Shown: positions 8,720 through 18,338, numbered from the stretch's first letter. The stretch: DNA of 30,275 bases from an uncultured Clostridia bacterium (GCA_947628465.1 CANQZZ010000006.1:1-30275), one strand, 5' to 3'. Translations and numbers: made by a program. Notes: generated by a model not told the origin, from the letters alone.

Positions 8720-10229
8720 ATGAGTGTTTCTTATTGGGTGGAAAGTACACCTCAAACTAATTATCCTAGTTTATCAAAAGATATTAATACAGATGTTTTA
8801 ATTATTGGAGGTGGAATTACTGGAATTGCTACTGCATATATGCTGTCTAAATCAGATTTAAATATTACTATTGTTGAGGCTGATAAAATGGCAATGGGTA
8901 TTACTGCAAACACTACTGCAAAAATAACAAGTGGGCATGGTCTTTTATATGATTATTTATTAAATTCTTTTGATTTTGATACTGCACAAAAATATTTAGC
9001 CTCAAATGAGGAAGCAATTAGAATTATTGAAAATATAGTAAAAGATGAAAATATTGATTGTGATTTCTGTAAGCAAGATTCTTATGTATATACTTGTGAA
9101 AAAGCAAGTAAACAGCGAATTGTAGACGAAGTATCAGCAGTAACGTCTCTTGGATTGAATGCAGAATATGTTACGTCTTGCCCGCTTCCATTTAAAATTG
9201 AAGCAGGAATCAAATTTCCAAATCAGGCACAATTTCATCCAAGGAAGTATCTTCTTGCATTACTTAAAATTTTAGAACAGCGAAATGTAAATCTTTTTGA
9301 AAATTCTAAAGTTATAGATATTAAACGTGCAAAAGACTGTTATGAAGTATATGTCAGAGGCTACAAAATAACTGCAAAATATTTAGTTATGGCTTGCCAT
9401 TATCCTATTAAAAACTTTCCTCGGAATGTATTTTATTAAAATGTATCAAGAATCTTCTTATGCTATTGGTGTAGAAATAGATTCTGATGTATTTGATGGT
9501 ATGTATATTTCTTGTGATACTCCTACTACATCTTTTAGAAATGCTATGCAAGATAATGGAAAGAAGTTATTGATTGTAGGTGGCGGAGAACACAAAACAG
9601 GTGCAACTGATGTAAATATTGATGATATTTATACAAACATTGAAAATTATATAAAATCTATTTACCCAAATGCTAAAATTAAATATAGATGGATGACTGA
9701 AGATTGTGTTTCTTTAGATAAGATTCCATACATTGGTGAATTTTCTTCCTTTCTTCCAAATATGTATGTTGCAACAGGTTACAAAAAATGGGGAATGACG
9801 ACATCTCATGTTGCAGGAAAAATTATTTCAGATAAAATTTTGGGAATAGAAAATCCTTATGAAAATATTTATACTGCTACAAGATTAAAACCAATAAAAA
9901 ATAGCAAAGAGTTTGGTAATATGGTAAAACAATCTGTTTATTCTCTTGCTATCAACAAACTAACTGCGCCTATTAAAGATTATACTGAACTTGAAAACGA
10001 TAGTGGCGGAGTGGTTAGCTATAAAGGTAAAAAACTTGGAATTTATAAAGATAAAAAAGGTAAAATGTTTGCTGTTATTCCATATTGTAAGCATTTGGGA
10101 TGCGAACTTTCTTGGAATAATTTAGAGAAAACTTGGGATTGTCCTTGTCATGGCTCTAGGTACGATTATAAAGGAAAAATTATTACTGAGCCTACAGTTG
10201 AAAGTTTGGATACAATAAATTTAGACTAA
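8720..10229 (+). CDS. FAD-dependent oxidoreductase with C-terminal Rieske domain, YhfW-like (needs +1 frameshift)
   Basis: Skipping the C of the in-frame CGG at 9422-9424 fuses two open frames into about 502 residues, the family length. The N-terminus has the dinucleotide-binding motif IIGGGITGIATAYMLSK and IVEADKMAMGITANTTAK, as in DAO-type amine oxidases. The C-terminus has a Rieske [2Fe-2S] pair, CKHLGCELSW and CPCHGSRYDYKGK. This architecture matches B. subtilis YhfW; the substrate is unknown. GGAGG lies nine bases before ATG 8720; an upstream TTG at 8681 is unlikely. It converges with the aldo/keto reductase, with one base between the stops. Confidence 0.85.
9422..9424 (+). other. Candidate +1 frameshift site (CCT CGG A) in the FAD/Rieske gene
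   Basis: In-frame CGG at codon 235 after CCT. Zero frame stops soon after at TAA (9437-9439). Dropping the C gives GGA ATG TAT TTT, i.e. NFP-GMYFIKMYQ, the expected continuation of the FAD protein. This is the only one of the five sites on the plus strand, and it has the same coding-strand sense as the others. Confidence 0.78.
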
Positions 10230-10230
10230 C

Positions 10231-11409
10231 TTACCAAAATTTAAATAGTCTTATTACCTTAACACCAATTTTATAATACCATGGTTGTAATTCTCTTTTT
10301 GCTTCCTTCAATCTTTTTCTTATCTCTATATGTTGTGGGCAATGTGATTCGCATTTCCCACATTCTATACAATTACTAATATTACTCATGTTTTTTTGAA
10401 GAGCAGTTATTTGATGATATTCAAATCTTCCTGAGTGTTTATTTTCTATGTACATTTGATTATAGCATTTAAATGCTGTTGGAATATCTATTCCTCTTGG
10501 GCAAGGCATACAATACCTACAACCTGTGCAATTTACTTTTACATTAGCATTTATTTCAGCTTTTACCTTTTTTATCATTTCAAAATCATCTTTAGAAAAA
10601 TCGTTTTCTTTTACTTCAGATGCTATTTTTATGTTTTCATCTATCATTTCCATAGAATTCATTCCAGATAACACACAAGTAACTTCTGGTTGGTTCCAAA
10701 GCCATCTAAAAGCCCATTCTGCAGGAGTTCTTTTTACTTTATAATTTTTAATAATAGCTTTTGCTCTTTCTGGTAACAAATTGACTAGTTTTCCACCTCT
10801 TAATGGTTCCATTATTATTACAGGAATATTCTTTTTAGCAGCTGCTTTTAACCCCTTTACTCCTGCTTGGCTAGTTTCATCCATGTAATTATATTGGATT
10901 TGGCAAAAATCCCAATCATAGTCATCCAATATTTTTATAAACATATCCGAATTTCCATGATATGAAAAACCCAGATTAATTATTTTTCCTTCTTTTTTCT
11001 TTTTAGAAATCCATTCTTCAATTCCTAATTTTTTAAGTTTTTTCCATGCTTCGATATCTGTAAGCATATGCATTAAATAATAATCTATATGGTCTGTCTT
11101 TAATCTTTTTAATTGTTCATTAAAATATTTATCTAATGCTTGTTTCGATTTTATAAGATATTGTGGAAGTTTTGTTGCAATATAAACTTTATCACGAATC
11201 TTATTTTTATCTAATATTTTACCTAGAGCTACTTCACTACCCGGATAGATATATGCTGTATCAAAATAATTTACCCCTTTATTTATAGCATTCATTACTT
11301 CTTTTTCAGCTTTTTCTAAATCAATACTATTTCCTTTTCTAGAAAATCTCATACATCCATAACCTAATATTGAAATATCTTTTCCATATTTATCTTTTCT
11401 ATATTGCAT
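10231..11409 (-). CDS. Aldo/keto reductase with C-terminal 4Fe-4S ferredoxin-type domain
   Basis: 392 residues. The TIM-barrel part has the catalytic Asp and Tyr (GVNYFDTAYIYPGSE), Lys (VYIATKLP) and His (DYYLMHML) of aldo/keto reductases. The C-terminal part has two Cys clusters, CTGCRYCMPCPRGIDIP and CIECGKCESHCPQHIEI, typical of the two-[4Fe-4S] subfamily. It probably reduces a carbonyl with electrons from an iron-sulfur route rather than NADPH alone; the substrate is unknown. The start is ATG 11409, with GGAGG four to five bases upstream; an earlier in-frame ATG at 11442 lacks a site. It converges tightly with the FAD/Rieske gene. Confidence 0.88.
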   Translation of the reverse strand: MQYRKDKYGKDISILGYGCMRFSRKGNSIDLEKAEKEVMNAINKGVNYFDTAYIYPGSEVALGKILDKNKIRDKVYIATKLPQYLIKSKQALDKYFNEQLKRLKTDHIDYYLMHMLTDIEAWKKLKKLGIEEWISKKKKEGKIINLGFSYHGNSDMFIKILDDYDWDFCQIQYNYMDETSQAGVKGLKAAAKKNIPVIIMEPLRGGKLVNLLPERAKAIIKNYKVKRTPAEWAFRWLWNQPEVTCVLSGMNSMEMIDENIKIASEVKENDFSKDDFEMIKKVKAEINANVKVNCTGCRYCMPCPRGIDIPTAFKCYNQMYIENKHSGRFEYHQITALQKNMSNISNCIECGKCESHCPQHIEIRKRLKEAKRELQPWYYKIGVKVIRLFKFW

Positions 11410-11519
11410 ATTACCTCCATATCTTTTTGTATAATATATCATATTGACTCATTGATAACAAGCAAGTAAAAAGAAAAATATTTTCTACTGAGTTATTTGT
11501 ACATTTTTATAAAAATCAC

Positions 11520-11548
11520 TTGAATAATAATTAAAATCAAGCTATAAT
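11520..11548 (+). promoter_or_regulatory. Promoter of tRNA-Arg(ACG)
   Basis: TTGAAT (11520-11525) and TATAAT (11543-11548) with a 17-bp spacer, 19 bp upstream of the tRNA. Confidence 0.8.
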
Positions 11549-11567
11549 ATACAAGTATACAAATTAT

Positions 11568-11644
11568 GCGCCTGTAGCTTAGCTGGATAAAGCGCGAGGC
11601 TACGAACTTCGAGACCGGGGGTTCGAATCCCTCCAGGCGCACCA
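11568..11644 (+). tRNA. tRNA-Arg, anticodon ACG, CCA encoded
   Basis: The acceptor GCGCCTG pairs with CAGGCGC, the anticodon stem CGAGG/CTTCG encloses the loop CTACGAA, the T arm is GGGGG-TTCGAAT-CCCTC, and CCA is encoded. With A34 deaminated to inosine it would read CGT, CGC and CGA but not CGG. CGA and CGT are used as arginine in these genes (for example in the FAD/Rieske gene). Position 32 is C, as expected for a TtcA substrate. Confidence 0.96.
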
Positions 11645-11668
11645 AACTCTCAAGCTAACTTGAGAGTT
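11645..11668. terminator. Terminator after tRNA-Arg(ACG)
   Basis: AACTCTCAAG (11645-11654), loop CTAA, CTTGAGAGTT (11659-11668), then T residues. It lies between the tRNA and the convergent UbiA-family gene and could serve both. Confidence 0.85.
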
Positions 11669-11684
11669 TTTAATTTGTTTATTT

Positions 11685-12566
11685 TTAACAATATATAATT
11701 GTTAACATTATCACAGCATAAATGACTGCTAGCAATATCAATATTTTATCATTTAAAATCACATTCACAGGATCTCCTGATGTTTTTCCTTCTATATCTA
11801 AGCTGTATTTCATACATATGATAATAACAATTGGAACTGTATAAATAATATTTATAATTGAATTTATACCTGTATTTATATCTATACACCATAATGAATA
11901 GAATACTATACCTATAGCCATACATGTATACATATTATTATTTAAAAAAGATTCATTATAATCTTTTAGCACTTTTCTATTTTTACTACCATTTTGTTTT
12001 AACTCATTTTTTCTTTTTCCAAGCCCCATATAAAATGAAAAAGCTAATATTGTTAGATATAACCAATTCGATATTGAAATTCCTGTTATTAATGCTCCAT
12101 AAATAACTCTAAATAAAAATCCTAATGCTAATATTGTTACATCTAATATAGGTATATGTTTTAATTTTATACTATAAAGTATATTCATTATTAGGTATCC
12201 ATAAAAGATTATATATGTTAATTTATTTTCATTTAATCCTTGTAACTGTATATATCCGTTTAATAATATTGTAACTAAGAATAATATTATTGCCAATATA
12301 TAAGCATTTTTTATATCCACATTTCCAGATGCAATAGGTCTTTTCTTCTTTGTTTCATGTTTTCTGTCTTCTTCAACATCATTTATGTCGTTTATTATAT
12401 ATACAATTGACGACATTAATGAAAATGCTATTACACCTATTAATGTAACTTTCATTAGTTCTATATTAAAAAGATTTTTTGCAAATATTATTGGTAAAAA
12501 TATTAATAAATTTTTTATATAATGTTTTGGCCTCATTAATTTTATATAGGCTTTTATTTTATCCAT
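11685..12566 (-). CDS. UbiA-family prenyltransferase, decaprenyl-phosphate phosphoribosyltransferase-like
   Basis: 293 residues with about nine hydrophobic segments. The N-terminal MRPKHYIKNLLIFLP and the first Asp motif NDINDVEEDRKH followed by KKKRPIASG match the branch that transfers 5-phosphoribose to polyprenyl phosphate (Rv3806c-like), rather than quinone or heme prenyltransferases. The second motif region has YMGLGKRKNEL. Product expected: a lipid-linked phosphoribose. It is the last gene of a minus-strand set after an HAD phosphatase and a polytopic membrane protein. The start has AGAGGG upstream. Family is clear; the exact acceptor is inference. Confidence 0.82.
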   Translation of the reverse strand: MDKIKAYIKLMRPKHYIKNLLIFLPIIFAKNLFNIELMKVTLIGVIAFSLMSSIVYIINDINDVEEDRKHETKKKRPIASGNVDIKNAYILAIILFLVTILLNGYIQLQGLNENKLTYIIFYGYLIMNILYSIKLKHIPILDVTILALGFLFRVIYGALITGISISNWLYLTILAFSFYMGLGKRKNELKQNGSKNRKVLKDYNESFLNNNMYTCMAIGIVFYSLWCIDINTGINSIINIIYTVPIVIIICMKYSLDIEGKTSGDPVNVILNDKILILLAVIYAVIMLTIIYC

Positions 12567-12585
12567 TTATTTTTCCCTCTATCTC

Positions 12586-13161
12586 TTAAATTTTATTCCA
12601 ATTTTCTATATTTCCATTATTTACATAGTATGAATTTTTAGATATTTCAATAAGCGGTAAATCTGCTAAAGAATCTGTATAAAAATTTTCTATTTCAAAT
12701 TCTTTTTCTACTTTTTTTAATCTGTTTATTTTTTCTTTTCCTTTGCAATTTTCTCCAATTATTTTTCCGTCTTTATTCATCTTTGTAGCAATTAATTCTA
12801 TATTTTTGAATTTTGATACATATGGCTTTATTAAAAATTCTGGTGAAGCACTTATAATATAAATATTTTCTTGTTTCTGTAAATTTTCTATAAAAAATTT
12901 ATTAACCTTATTTTCTTTTTCTTTCCAGAATTGTTTTGTTAATTTATTAATATCATCAATTTCCTTCATAAAAGAAAAAAATTTTTCTTTAAATTTTTTC
13001 GTTGAAATTATATTAAAAAATTTTAGTATAAAAGAAAATAAAATTATAGGTACATATTTTATTAAACTTTTTTTATTTTTTATAACATAAAAGAAAAAAT
13101 CTACTGTAGAATCCCCGTTATATATGGTTCCATCAAAATCATATACATTTATTTTTTTCAT
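12586..13161 (-). CDS. HAD-superfamily (SerB-like, IB type) phosphatase
   Basis: 191 residues. Motif I is YDFDGTIYNGDST, motif II is ISASPEFLIKPYV, the conserved Lys lies near GKEKINRLKK, and motif IV is YTDSLADLPLIE. A hydrophobic helical cap covers residues of about 25-60, which may bring it to the membrane. In other bacteria this HAD type is found fused or adjacent to phosphoribosyl-transferring UbiA proteins. Here the two are separate genes 19 bp apart. It probably dephosphorylates the lipid-linked phosphoribose or a related phosphate (inference). Two ATGs are six bases apart; the second is better spaced from AAAGGGA. Confidence 0.75.
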   Translation of the reverse strand: MKKINVYDFDGTIYNGDSTVDFFFYVIKNKKSLIKYVPIILFSFILKFFNIISTKKFKEKFFSFMKEIDDINKLTKQFWKEKENKVNKFFIENLQKQENIYIISASPEFLIKPYVSKFKNIELIATKMNKDGKIIGENCKGKEKINRLKKVEKEFEIENFYTDSLADLPLIEISKNSYYVNNGNIENWNKI

Positions 13162-13184
13162 AAACATTCCCTTTTTCTTACATA

Positions 13185-13230
13185 CTTTATACTTTTATTT
13201 ATAAAAGTATAAAGAGTAATATTACTCTTT
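13185..13230. promoter_or_regulatory. Two overlapping hairpins in the leader of the HAD-UbiA genes
   Basis: CTTTATACTTTTA (13185-13197) pairs with TAAAAGTATAAAG (13202-13214). A 20-bp perfect palindrome, AAAGAGTAATATTACTCTTT, occupies 13211-13230. The two share four bases, so they compete. They could be a terminator for the upstream membrane protein gene or part of an attenuator for the HAD gene. Confidence 0.5.
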
Positions 13231-13341
13231 TCCTTTCAATTTTTCTTTTTTATATAATACTTTATTTACAAGTACTTCTCTTTTTAAATCAATAATTCTC
13301 CTATTCATAAAATATATATCAGTATATTTTTATTAATTGCT

Positions 13342-14859
13342 TTATTCATCTTTATCCTCATTCTGCTTTGCTAAATATTTAAAAAATATACTATCTCGAT
13401 CTGCAATAAAATTTTTATAACATTCATTTTTTTCTTTATCAAATACTGTATCTAATTCTTCATTTCTAGAAAATTCTGTTCCTTTTATTCTTACCTGTAT
13501 TAATTCATGTGAAAAAGTCCTTATAAATTCTGTAGCTGGTGTAACCGCACCAATGCAAAGGACAGCAATTAATAAAGCATTTATAACTTTACTAACATCC
13601 TTCCTTTGTAATTGTTTCATAACCACCAAAGACATATAAAATATTAATGGTATATTTGTTCTCATTGAAAAATCTTTTCCTCCCCCTACTTTTATAAAGG
13701 AATAAAAGAAAACTGTTATTAATAATATGCCTAATATTTTATCTTTTTTATTATATCTATATAGCAATAGTATATATATAATATATTCAGACAAAAAGTA
13801 CATACCAAAAAGAAATAAAATCTTAATATCAGGTTTTAACAATTCTACTTTACCAGCTGCTATATTGCTTTTAAAAAACAATGCAACTATTATAAATATG
13901 AACAACGATGCTACATTTTCAAATGTAATTACATTTTTTATTTTTAATAACATATTTTTTAGTATATTCTTTTCTTCTATATTTTCTTGTTTTCTAAATA
14001 CAAAATACACCATAAGAGGAGCAATTCCTACTACAGGAAATGGTGAATATAAAAACATTAACGAATATATATATACAATAGACTTTACATTCTTTTGTAA
14101 TAATAATAACATCATTCCTACCCAAAATGGAATAGTTTGATTATATACCCAGAAAACTGTAGTTGTAATAGATGAACCTTGAAAATAAATTGTTAGATTT
14201 TCCAAATGTTCTCCTTTTAACACTTGTAATAATGTTTCTGAAAATGATAACTTTGAAAACATAAAAAACAAAATTACATCTAATCCACTAAATAAAATAA
14301 GTATAATTAAATTTTTTACACTTACTTTTTTTACGAATTGACAAATCATTCCAAATGTGAGTATTGTACCTATAATTGCCCAAAATGTTTGAAAAGCATA
14401 CCCAGCTACTAAGCCAAACATTTTGCCAAATACTGCTGGAATCATCCAAAATCCCAAATAATAGCATAAAGCTTTATCTCCTTGAACTACTGGCCATTTG
14501 TTAAACACTAAATCTCTAAATACTGCATTTCTGAATTTATGGTCCCATCTGTTTTGCCAGATAAATCCGCCTATTCCTGAACATATTATCCATAGTATAA
14601 TAATTGCTAGTACACATATTAATTTGGGTTTACTAGAAAATAAACTTGTTTTCATTTTTGGTGAATTTAAAATAGCTTTTATTAAAGCAATTGTTAATAT
14701 TATTGAAATAGGAATACTAATCCAGTATTTCAAATTTCCTAGAATAAAAACTATTACAGAAGAAAACAAATATAAATATGATAAAATGTATATATACCTT
14801 TGTTTTATAAAATCAATAATTTCTTCTTTACAAATTTTCTCTTTTGCTAACTCTTTCAT
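13342..14859 (-). CDS. Polytopic membrane protein, possibly a GT-C-type glycosyltransferase
   Basis: 505 residues with about eleven or twelve hydrophobic segments. The loop after the third segment carries WQNRWDHKFRNAVFRDLVF, a charged extracytoplasmic stretch in the place where GT-C enzymes keep their catalytic Asp. Another loop holds GGGKDFSMRTNIP. The C-terminus is soluble (EFSRNEELDTVFDKEKN). I do not recognise a named family. Position upstream of the HAD and UbiA genes suggests it may use a polyprenyl-phosphate sugar as donor (inference). Ribosome binding site is weak (AGAG). Confidence 0.6.
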   Translation of the reverse strand: MKELAKEKICKEEIIDFIKQRYIYILSYLYLFSSVIVFILGNLKYWISIPISIILTIALIKAILNSPKMKTSLFSSKPKLICVLAIIILWIICSGIGGFIWQNRWDHKFRNAVFRDLVFNKWPVVQGDKALCYYLGFWMIPAVFGKMFGLVAGYAFQTFWAIIGTILTFGMICQFVKKVSVKNLIILILFSGLDVILFFMFSKLSFSETLLQVLKGEHLENLTIYFQGSSITTTVFWVYNQTIPFWVGMMLLLLQKNVKSIVYIYSLMFLYSPFPVVGIAPLMVYFVFRKQENIEEKNILKNMLLKIKNVITFENVASLFIFIIVALFFKSNIAAGKVELLKPDIKILFLFGMYFLSEYIIYILLLYRYNKKDKILGILLITVFFYSFIKVGGGKDFSMRTNIPLIFYMSLVVMKQLQRKDVSKVINALLIAVLCIGAVTPATEFIRTFSHELIQVRIKGTEFSRNEELDTVFDKEKNECYKNFIADRDSIFFKYLAKQNEDKDE

Positions 14860-15005
14860 ATTCTTTCTCTTTTTATCAATTTTTCTTTTATAAGTTTAAC
14901 ATATATATTATTTATTTTCAATAGTTAGATTTTATAATAAATTTATTTAATTCTCTTTAAACTATTATAACACTACATTCCACTAAGGAAACAACAATAT
15001 CTATT

Positions 15006-15030
15006 TAGGAAGTCCTACTTGGACTGCCTA
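15006..15030 (-). terminator. Weak hairpin overlapping the copA stop
   Basis: TAGGAAGTCC (15006-15015) and GGACTGCCTA (15021-15030) pair with one mismatch. There is no clear T run, so termination here is uncertain. Confidence 0.35.
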
Positions 15031-17226
15031 TCTTTTTAATCTTAAAGCATTTAGTATTACTGTAATGCTACTTAATACCATTGCCAAGCTTGCAATCATT
15101 GGGTTTATTGATACTCCTATTGGTTTTAATATACCTATTGCTATTGGTATCATAAGTGCATTATAGAAAAATGCCCAAAATAAATTTTGCTTTATATTTC
15201 TAATTGTTCTTTTACTTATATTAATTAATTTTACAATGCTTTGTAAATCATTTTTTGTAAGTATTACACTTGATGCATCCATTGCGATATCTGTTCCAGA
15301 GTTTATACTTACTCCTATATCACATGCAGCAAGTGCCGGGCTATCATTAATTCCATCTCCACACATCATTACAAATTTGTTTTCATCTTTTAAATTTTTA
15401 ATTGTTTCTGCTTTTTTATTTGGCATTACATCTGCAATTACTTTTGTTATTCCTAAATCATTTGCAATCTTTTCAGCCGTTCCTTTATTGTCTCCTGTTA
15501 GCATTATTGTTTCAATTTTATTTTTGTTTAATGTATCTATAACGTCTTTGGCATTTTCTCTAACTATATCATTTATTCCTATAAGTGCAATTATTTCATT
15601 GTTTTCTGCAACATACACAATACTATTTCCATTGTTAGATAAGACTTTTTCTTCTTCCTGATGGGTATTTTGTATTTCATATTTTGAAAGTAGTTTTGAA
15701 TTTCCAACTAATATTTCATTATCTCCTACTTGTGCTTTTATTCCTAATCCTGCTATGTTTTCAAAATTATTTACTTCTAAAGTTTCTAATTTATTTTCTT
15801 GCATATAATTTGTAAAAGCAATTGCTATAGGATGTGTAGATTTATTTTCAATACTTCCTACTATTTGTAATATTTTACTATCCTCTATATTACTATAATT
15901 TATAACTTTTGATATTTTTAGTGTTCCATAAGTTAATGTTCCTGTTTTGTCAAATACTATTGTATTTACTTTTTGTGCGTTTTCTAATATTTCGCTTCTC
16001 TTTACTAATATACCATTTTCTGCACACAAGCCTTCTGATACAACTATTGCAAGAGGTGTTGCAAGTCCAAGGCTACAAGGGCATGCTACTACTAATACTG
16101 TAACAAATGTAATTATCGCATTTTCTATTCCGAGTCCTAATAATAGATAAACAAAAAATGTTATAATACTAATTATTATTACTACTGGTACGAATATTCC
16201 TGATACTTTGTCTGCTACTTTTGCAATTGGTGCTTTTGTATTACTTGCCTCCTCAACTAATCTTACAATTTCAGATATTGTTGATTCTTTTCCAATTCTT
16301 TCAGCCTCGTATTCTATATACCCATCATAGTTTATACTTCCTGCAATAACAGTGCTTCCTACTTCTTTTGCTACAGGCTTACTTTCCCCTGTGATAAATG
16401 ATTCATCAAGATGTGCTTTTCCTTCTATGATTTTACCATCTACTGCTATTTTTTCGCCAGGTCTTGATATAACTATATCTCCCTTATGTATTTCATCTAA
16501 TGTTACTTCTTTTTCTACGCCATTTACTTTAATAATTGCTGAATTTGGAGTTATTTTTACTAATTTTTGTATTGCTTCTTTTGTTTTATCTTTGCTAAGT
16601 CTGTCAATATATCTGCCAAGTTTTATAAAATAGATAACTATTGCTGCAGATTCAAAATATAGATTCATAACTAAGTGATGATTTCCCATAAATACCAAAT
16701 ACATATTGTATATACTATATGATAGGCTTGCTAATACTCCTATTCCAACTAATGTATCCATATTAGGTGTTCTATGGATTAAATTTTTATATCCATTTTT
16801 TAAAATGTCGAATCCATAGAATAAAAATGCTACTGTTAGAATAAGCAAAGCTATCATATAATTTATGCTATTTGTATGTGGATTAAGCATTGGAATTACA
16901 GGTAAATTTATCATGTGTCCCATTGAAATATACATGAGTAAAATCGCAAGGAAAGTAAAAAATATAAATTTAATTTTTTCCTTCTTGTTTTTTCCTTCAA
17001 TCTTTATTTCTTTAAATTCACCTAAACTTTTAAATCCGGCTTGTTTAACAAATTCTTCTAACTTTTCTTTGTTTAGTATTTTTTCGTCATATTCAATGCT
17101 TGCATTTGCCATAACTAAATTTACACTTGCTTCTTTTACGCCCTCTTGCTTATTTAAATATTTTTCTAGTCCATTAGAACAAGCAGAACAAGTCATTCCA
17201 TCAATAGATAAAATTATCTTTTTCAT
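15028..17226 (-). CDS. copA: Copper-exporting P1B-type ATPase
   Basis: 732 residues. One N-terminal heavy-metal domain (GMTCSACSNGLEKYL), then eight transmembrane segments with the CPC metal site (VACPCSLGLATPLAI). The phosphorylation site is DKTGTLTYG, the nucleotide domain has the His-Pro pair (NKSTHPIAIAF), and the hinge is MCGDGINDSPALAACD. CPC plus a CxxC domain is the Cu(I) subgroup. It pumps Cu+ from the cytoplasm. AAGGAG lies eight bases before ATG. The copper chaperone gene precedes it by 42 bp. No CsoR/CopY gene is seen in the window. Confidence 0.93.
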   Translation of the reverse strand: MKKIILSIDGMTCSACSNGLEKYLNKQEGVKEASVNLVMANASIEYDEKILNKEKLEEFVKQAGFKSLGEFKEIKIEGKNKKEKIKFIFFTFLAILLMYISMGHMINLPVIPMLNPHTNSINYMIALLILTVAFLFYGFDILKNGYKNLIHRTPNMDTLVGIGVLASLSYSIYNMYLVFMGNHHLVMNLYFESAAIVIYFIKLGRYIDRLSKDKTKEAIQKLVKITPNSAIIKVNGVEKEVTLDEIHKGDIVISRPGEKIAVDGKIIEGKAHLDESFITGESKPVAKEVGSTVIAGSINYDGYIEYEAERIGKESTISEIVRLVEEASNTKAPIAKVADKVSGIFVPVVIIISIITFFVYLLLGLGIENAIITFVTVLVVACPCSLGLATPLAIVVSEGLCAENGILVKRSEILENAQKVNTIVFDKTGTLTYGTLKISKVINYSNIEDSKILQIVGSIENKSTHPIAIAFTNYMQENKLETLEVNNFENIAGLGIKAQVGDNEILVGNSKLLSKYEIQNTHQEEEKVLSNNGNSIVYVAENNEIIALIGINDIVRENAKDVIDTLNKNKIETIMLTGDNKGTAEKIANDLGITKVIADVMPNKKAETIKNLKDENKFVMMCGDGINDSPALAACDIGVSINSGTDIAMDASSVILTKNDLQSIVKLINISKRTIRNIKQNLFWAFFYNALMIPIAIGILKPIGVSINPMIASLAMVLSSITVILNALRLKR

Positions 17227-17268
17227 ACTTTAGTCTCCTTAAATATAACAAATAATTAATGTATTTTT

Positions 17269-17472
17269 CTACACAACTTCATATCCGATGTCTATTATCT
17301 TTTCTTTGATAATATTTTCATCTACATCTTTATTTAAAGTAACTGTAACTGTTCCATTTTCATGATTTGCTACTACATTTTCTACTCCATCTATTGTTTT
17401 TAGTACATTTTGTACTCTGTTTTCGCATCCTGTACACATCATTCCTTCTACTTTAAATTTTAATTCTTTCAT
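17269..17472 (-). CDS. copZ: Copper chaperone, CopZ-like
   Basis: 67 residues, a complete single heavy-metal-associated domain with MxCxxC (GMMCTGCENRVQNVL) and DIGYEV at the end. It would carry Cu(I) to CopA. AGGAGG lies eight bases upstream. It sits 12 bp after the TtcA-like gene and 42 bp before copA. Confidence 0.9.
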   Translation of the reverse strand: MKELKFKVEGMMCTGCENRVQNVLKTIDGVENVVANHENGTVTVTLNKDVDENIIKEKIIDIGYEVV

Positions 17473-17484
17473 ATTAAAAACCTC

Positions 17485-18321
17485 CTATTTATTTTTATTA
17501 TATTCATCTAGAAAATGGTGTACTTCTCCATTTTTTCTATATGAAATTATTGTGTTTAAATTTACATTTTGTGCGCTTCTAAAAATATTGATATCAACTT
17601 TATCATAAACCTGTCTTAATTTATTTATTAATTCTTTTATTTCTTGTCTCTTTGAATTTATGCCTCCATGCTCATCTACTGTATAGCCTTCTGTAAATTT
17701 ACAAGCACATTGGATAAATTCTAATTTGTTGTAATTTGCCCAATTTACAATATCTGCTTCTTTTACATAGTATAATGGTCTTATCAGTTCCATTCCTGGA
17801 TGTGATGTACTATTTACTTTTGGCATCATTGTTTGCATTTGTGCACCATATAGCATTCCCATTAATATAGTTTCTATAACATCATCAAAATGATGTCCTA
17901 ATGCTATTTTGTTACAACCTAATTCTTTGGCTTTATTATACAAGTAGCCTCTTCTCATTCTTGCGCAAATGTAGCAAGGATGGTCATCTATTGTTGATAC
18001 TGCATCAAAAATTCTTGTTTCAAACATTGTTAATGGAATATTTAATAATTCTGCATTTGAAATAATTTTTTGTTTGTTTATTTCATTATACCCAGGATTC
18101 ATGCATAAAAACACTACTTCAAAATTCATTTTTCTATGTCTTTTTAATTCTTGAAAACATTTTGCAAGTAGCATTGAGTCTTTTCCACCTGATATGCATA
18201 CAGCAATCTTGTCACCTTCTTGTATCATTTCAAATTCTTGTATGCCTTTTATAAATTTTGCCCAAATTCTTTTTTTATAACTTTTTACAATGCTTTTTTC
18301 TATTTCTTCATATCTTTCCAA
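17485..18321 (-). CDS. TtcA-like tRNA 2-thiocytidine synthetase
   Basis: 278 residues. PP-loop ATP-binding motif SGGKDSMLLAKC near residue 44; then CYICARMRRGYLY with the CxxC that binds the iron-sulfur cluster, GHHFDDVIETILMGMLYG, and a third Cys (FIQCACKF). TtcA thiolates C32 of certain tRNAs; in E. coli these include the arginine tRNAs ICG and UCU. Both arginine tRNAs in this window carry C32. The only frame start upstream of the PP-loop is TTG at 18321, with AGGGG about eleven bases before it. It lies in a tight minus-strand run with tcdA (17 bp before) and copZ (12 bp after). Confidence 0.82.
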   Translation of the reverse strand: MERYEEIEKSIVKSYKKRIWAKFIKGIQEFEMIQEGDKIAVCISGGKDSMLLAKCFQELKRHRKMNFEVVFLCMNPGYNEINKQKIISNAELLNIPLTMFETRIFDAVSTIDDHPCYICARMRRGYLYNKAKELGCNKIALGHHFDDVIETILMGMLYGAQMQTMMPKVNSTSHPGMELIRPLYYVKEADIVNWANYNKLEFIQCACKFTEGYTVDEHGGINSKRQEIKELINKLRQVYDKVDINIFRSAQNVNLNTIISYRKNGEVHHFLDEYNKNK

Positions 18322-18338
18322 CGGTTGTAATTCCCCTT

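Noticed and set aside
13245..13310. Possible 28-residue minus-strand peptide in the gap before the HAD gene
   Set aside because: There is an ATG but no ribosome binding site and no recognisable sequence.
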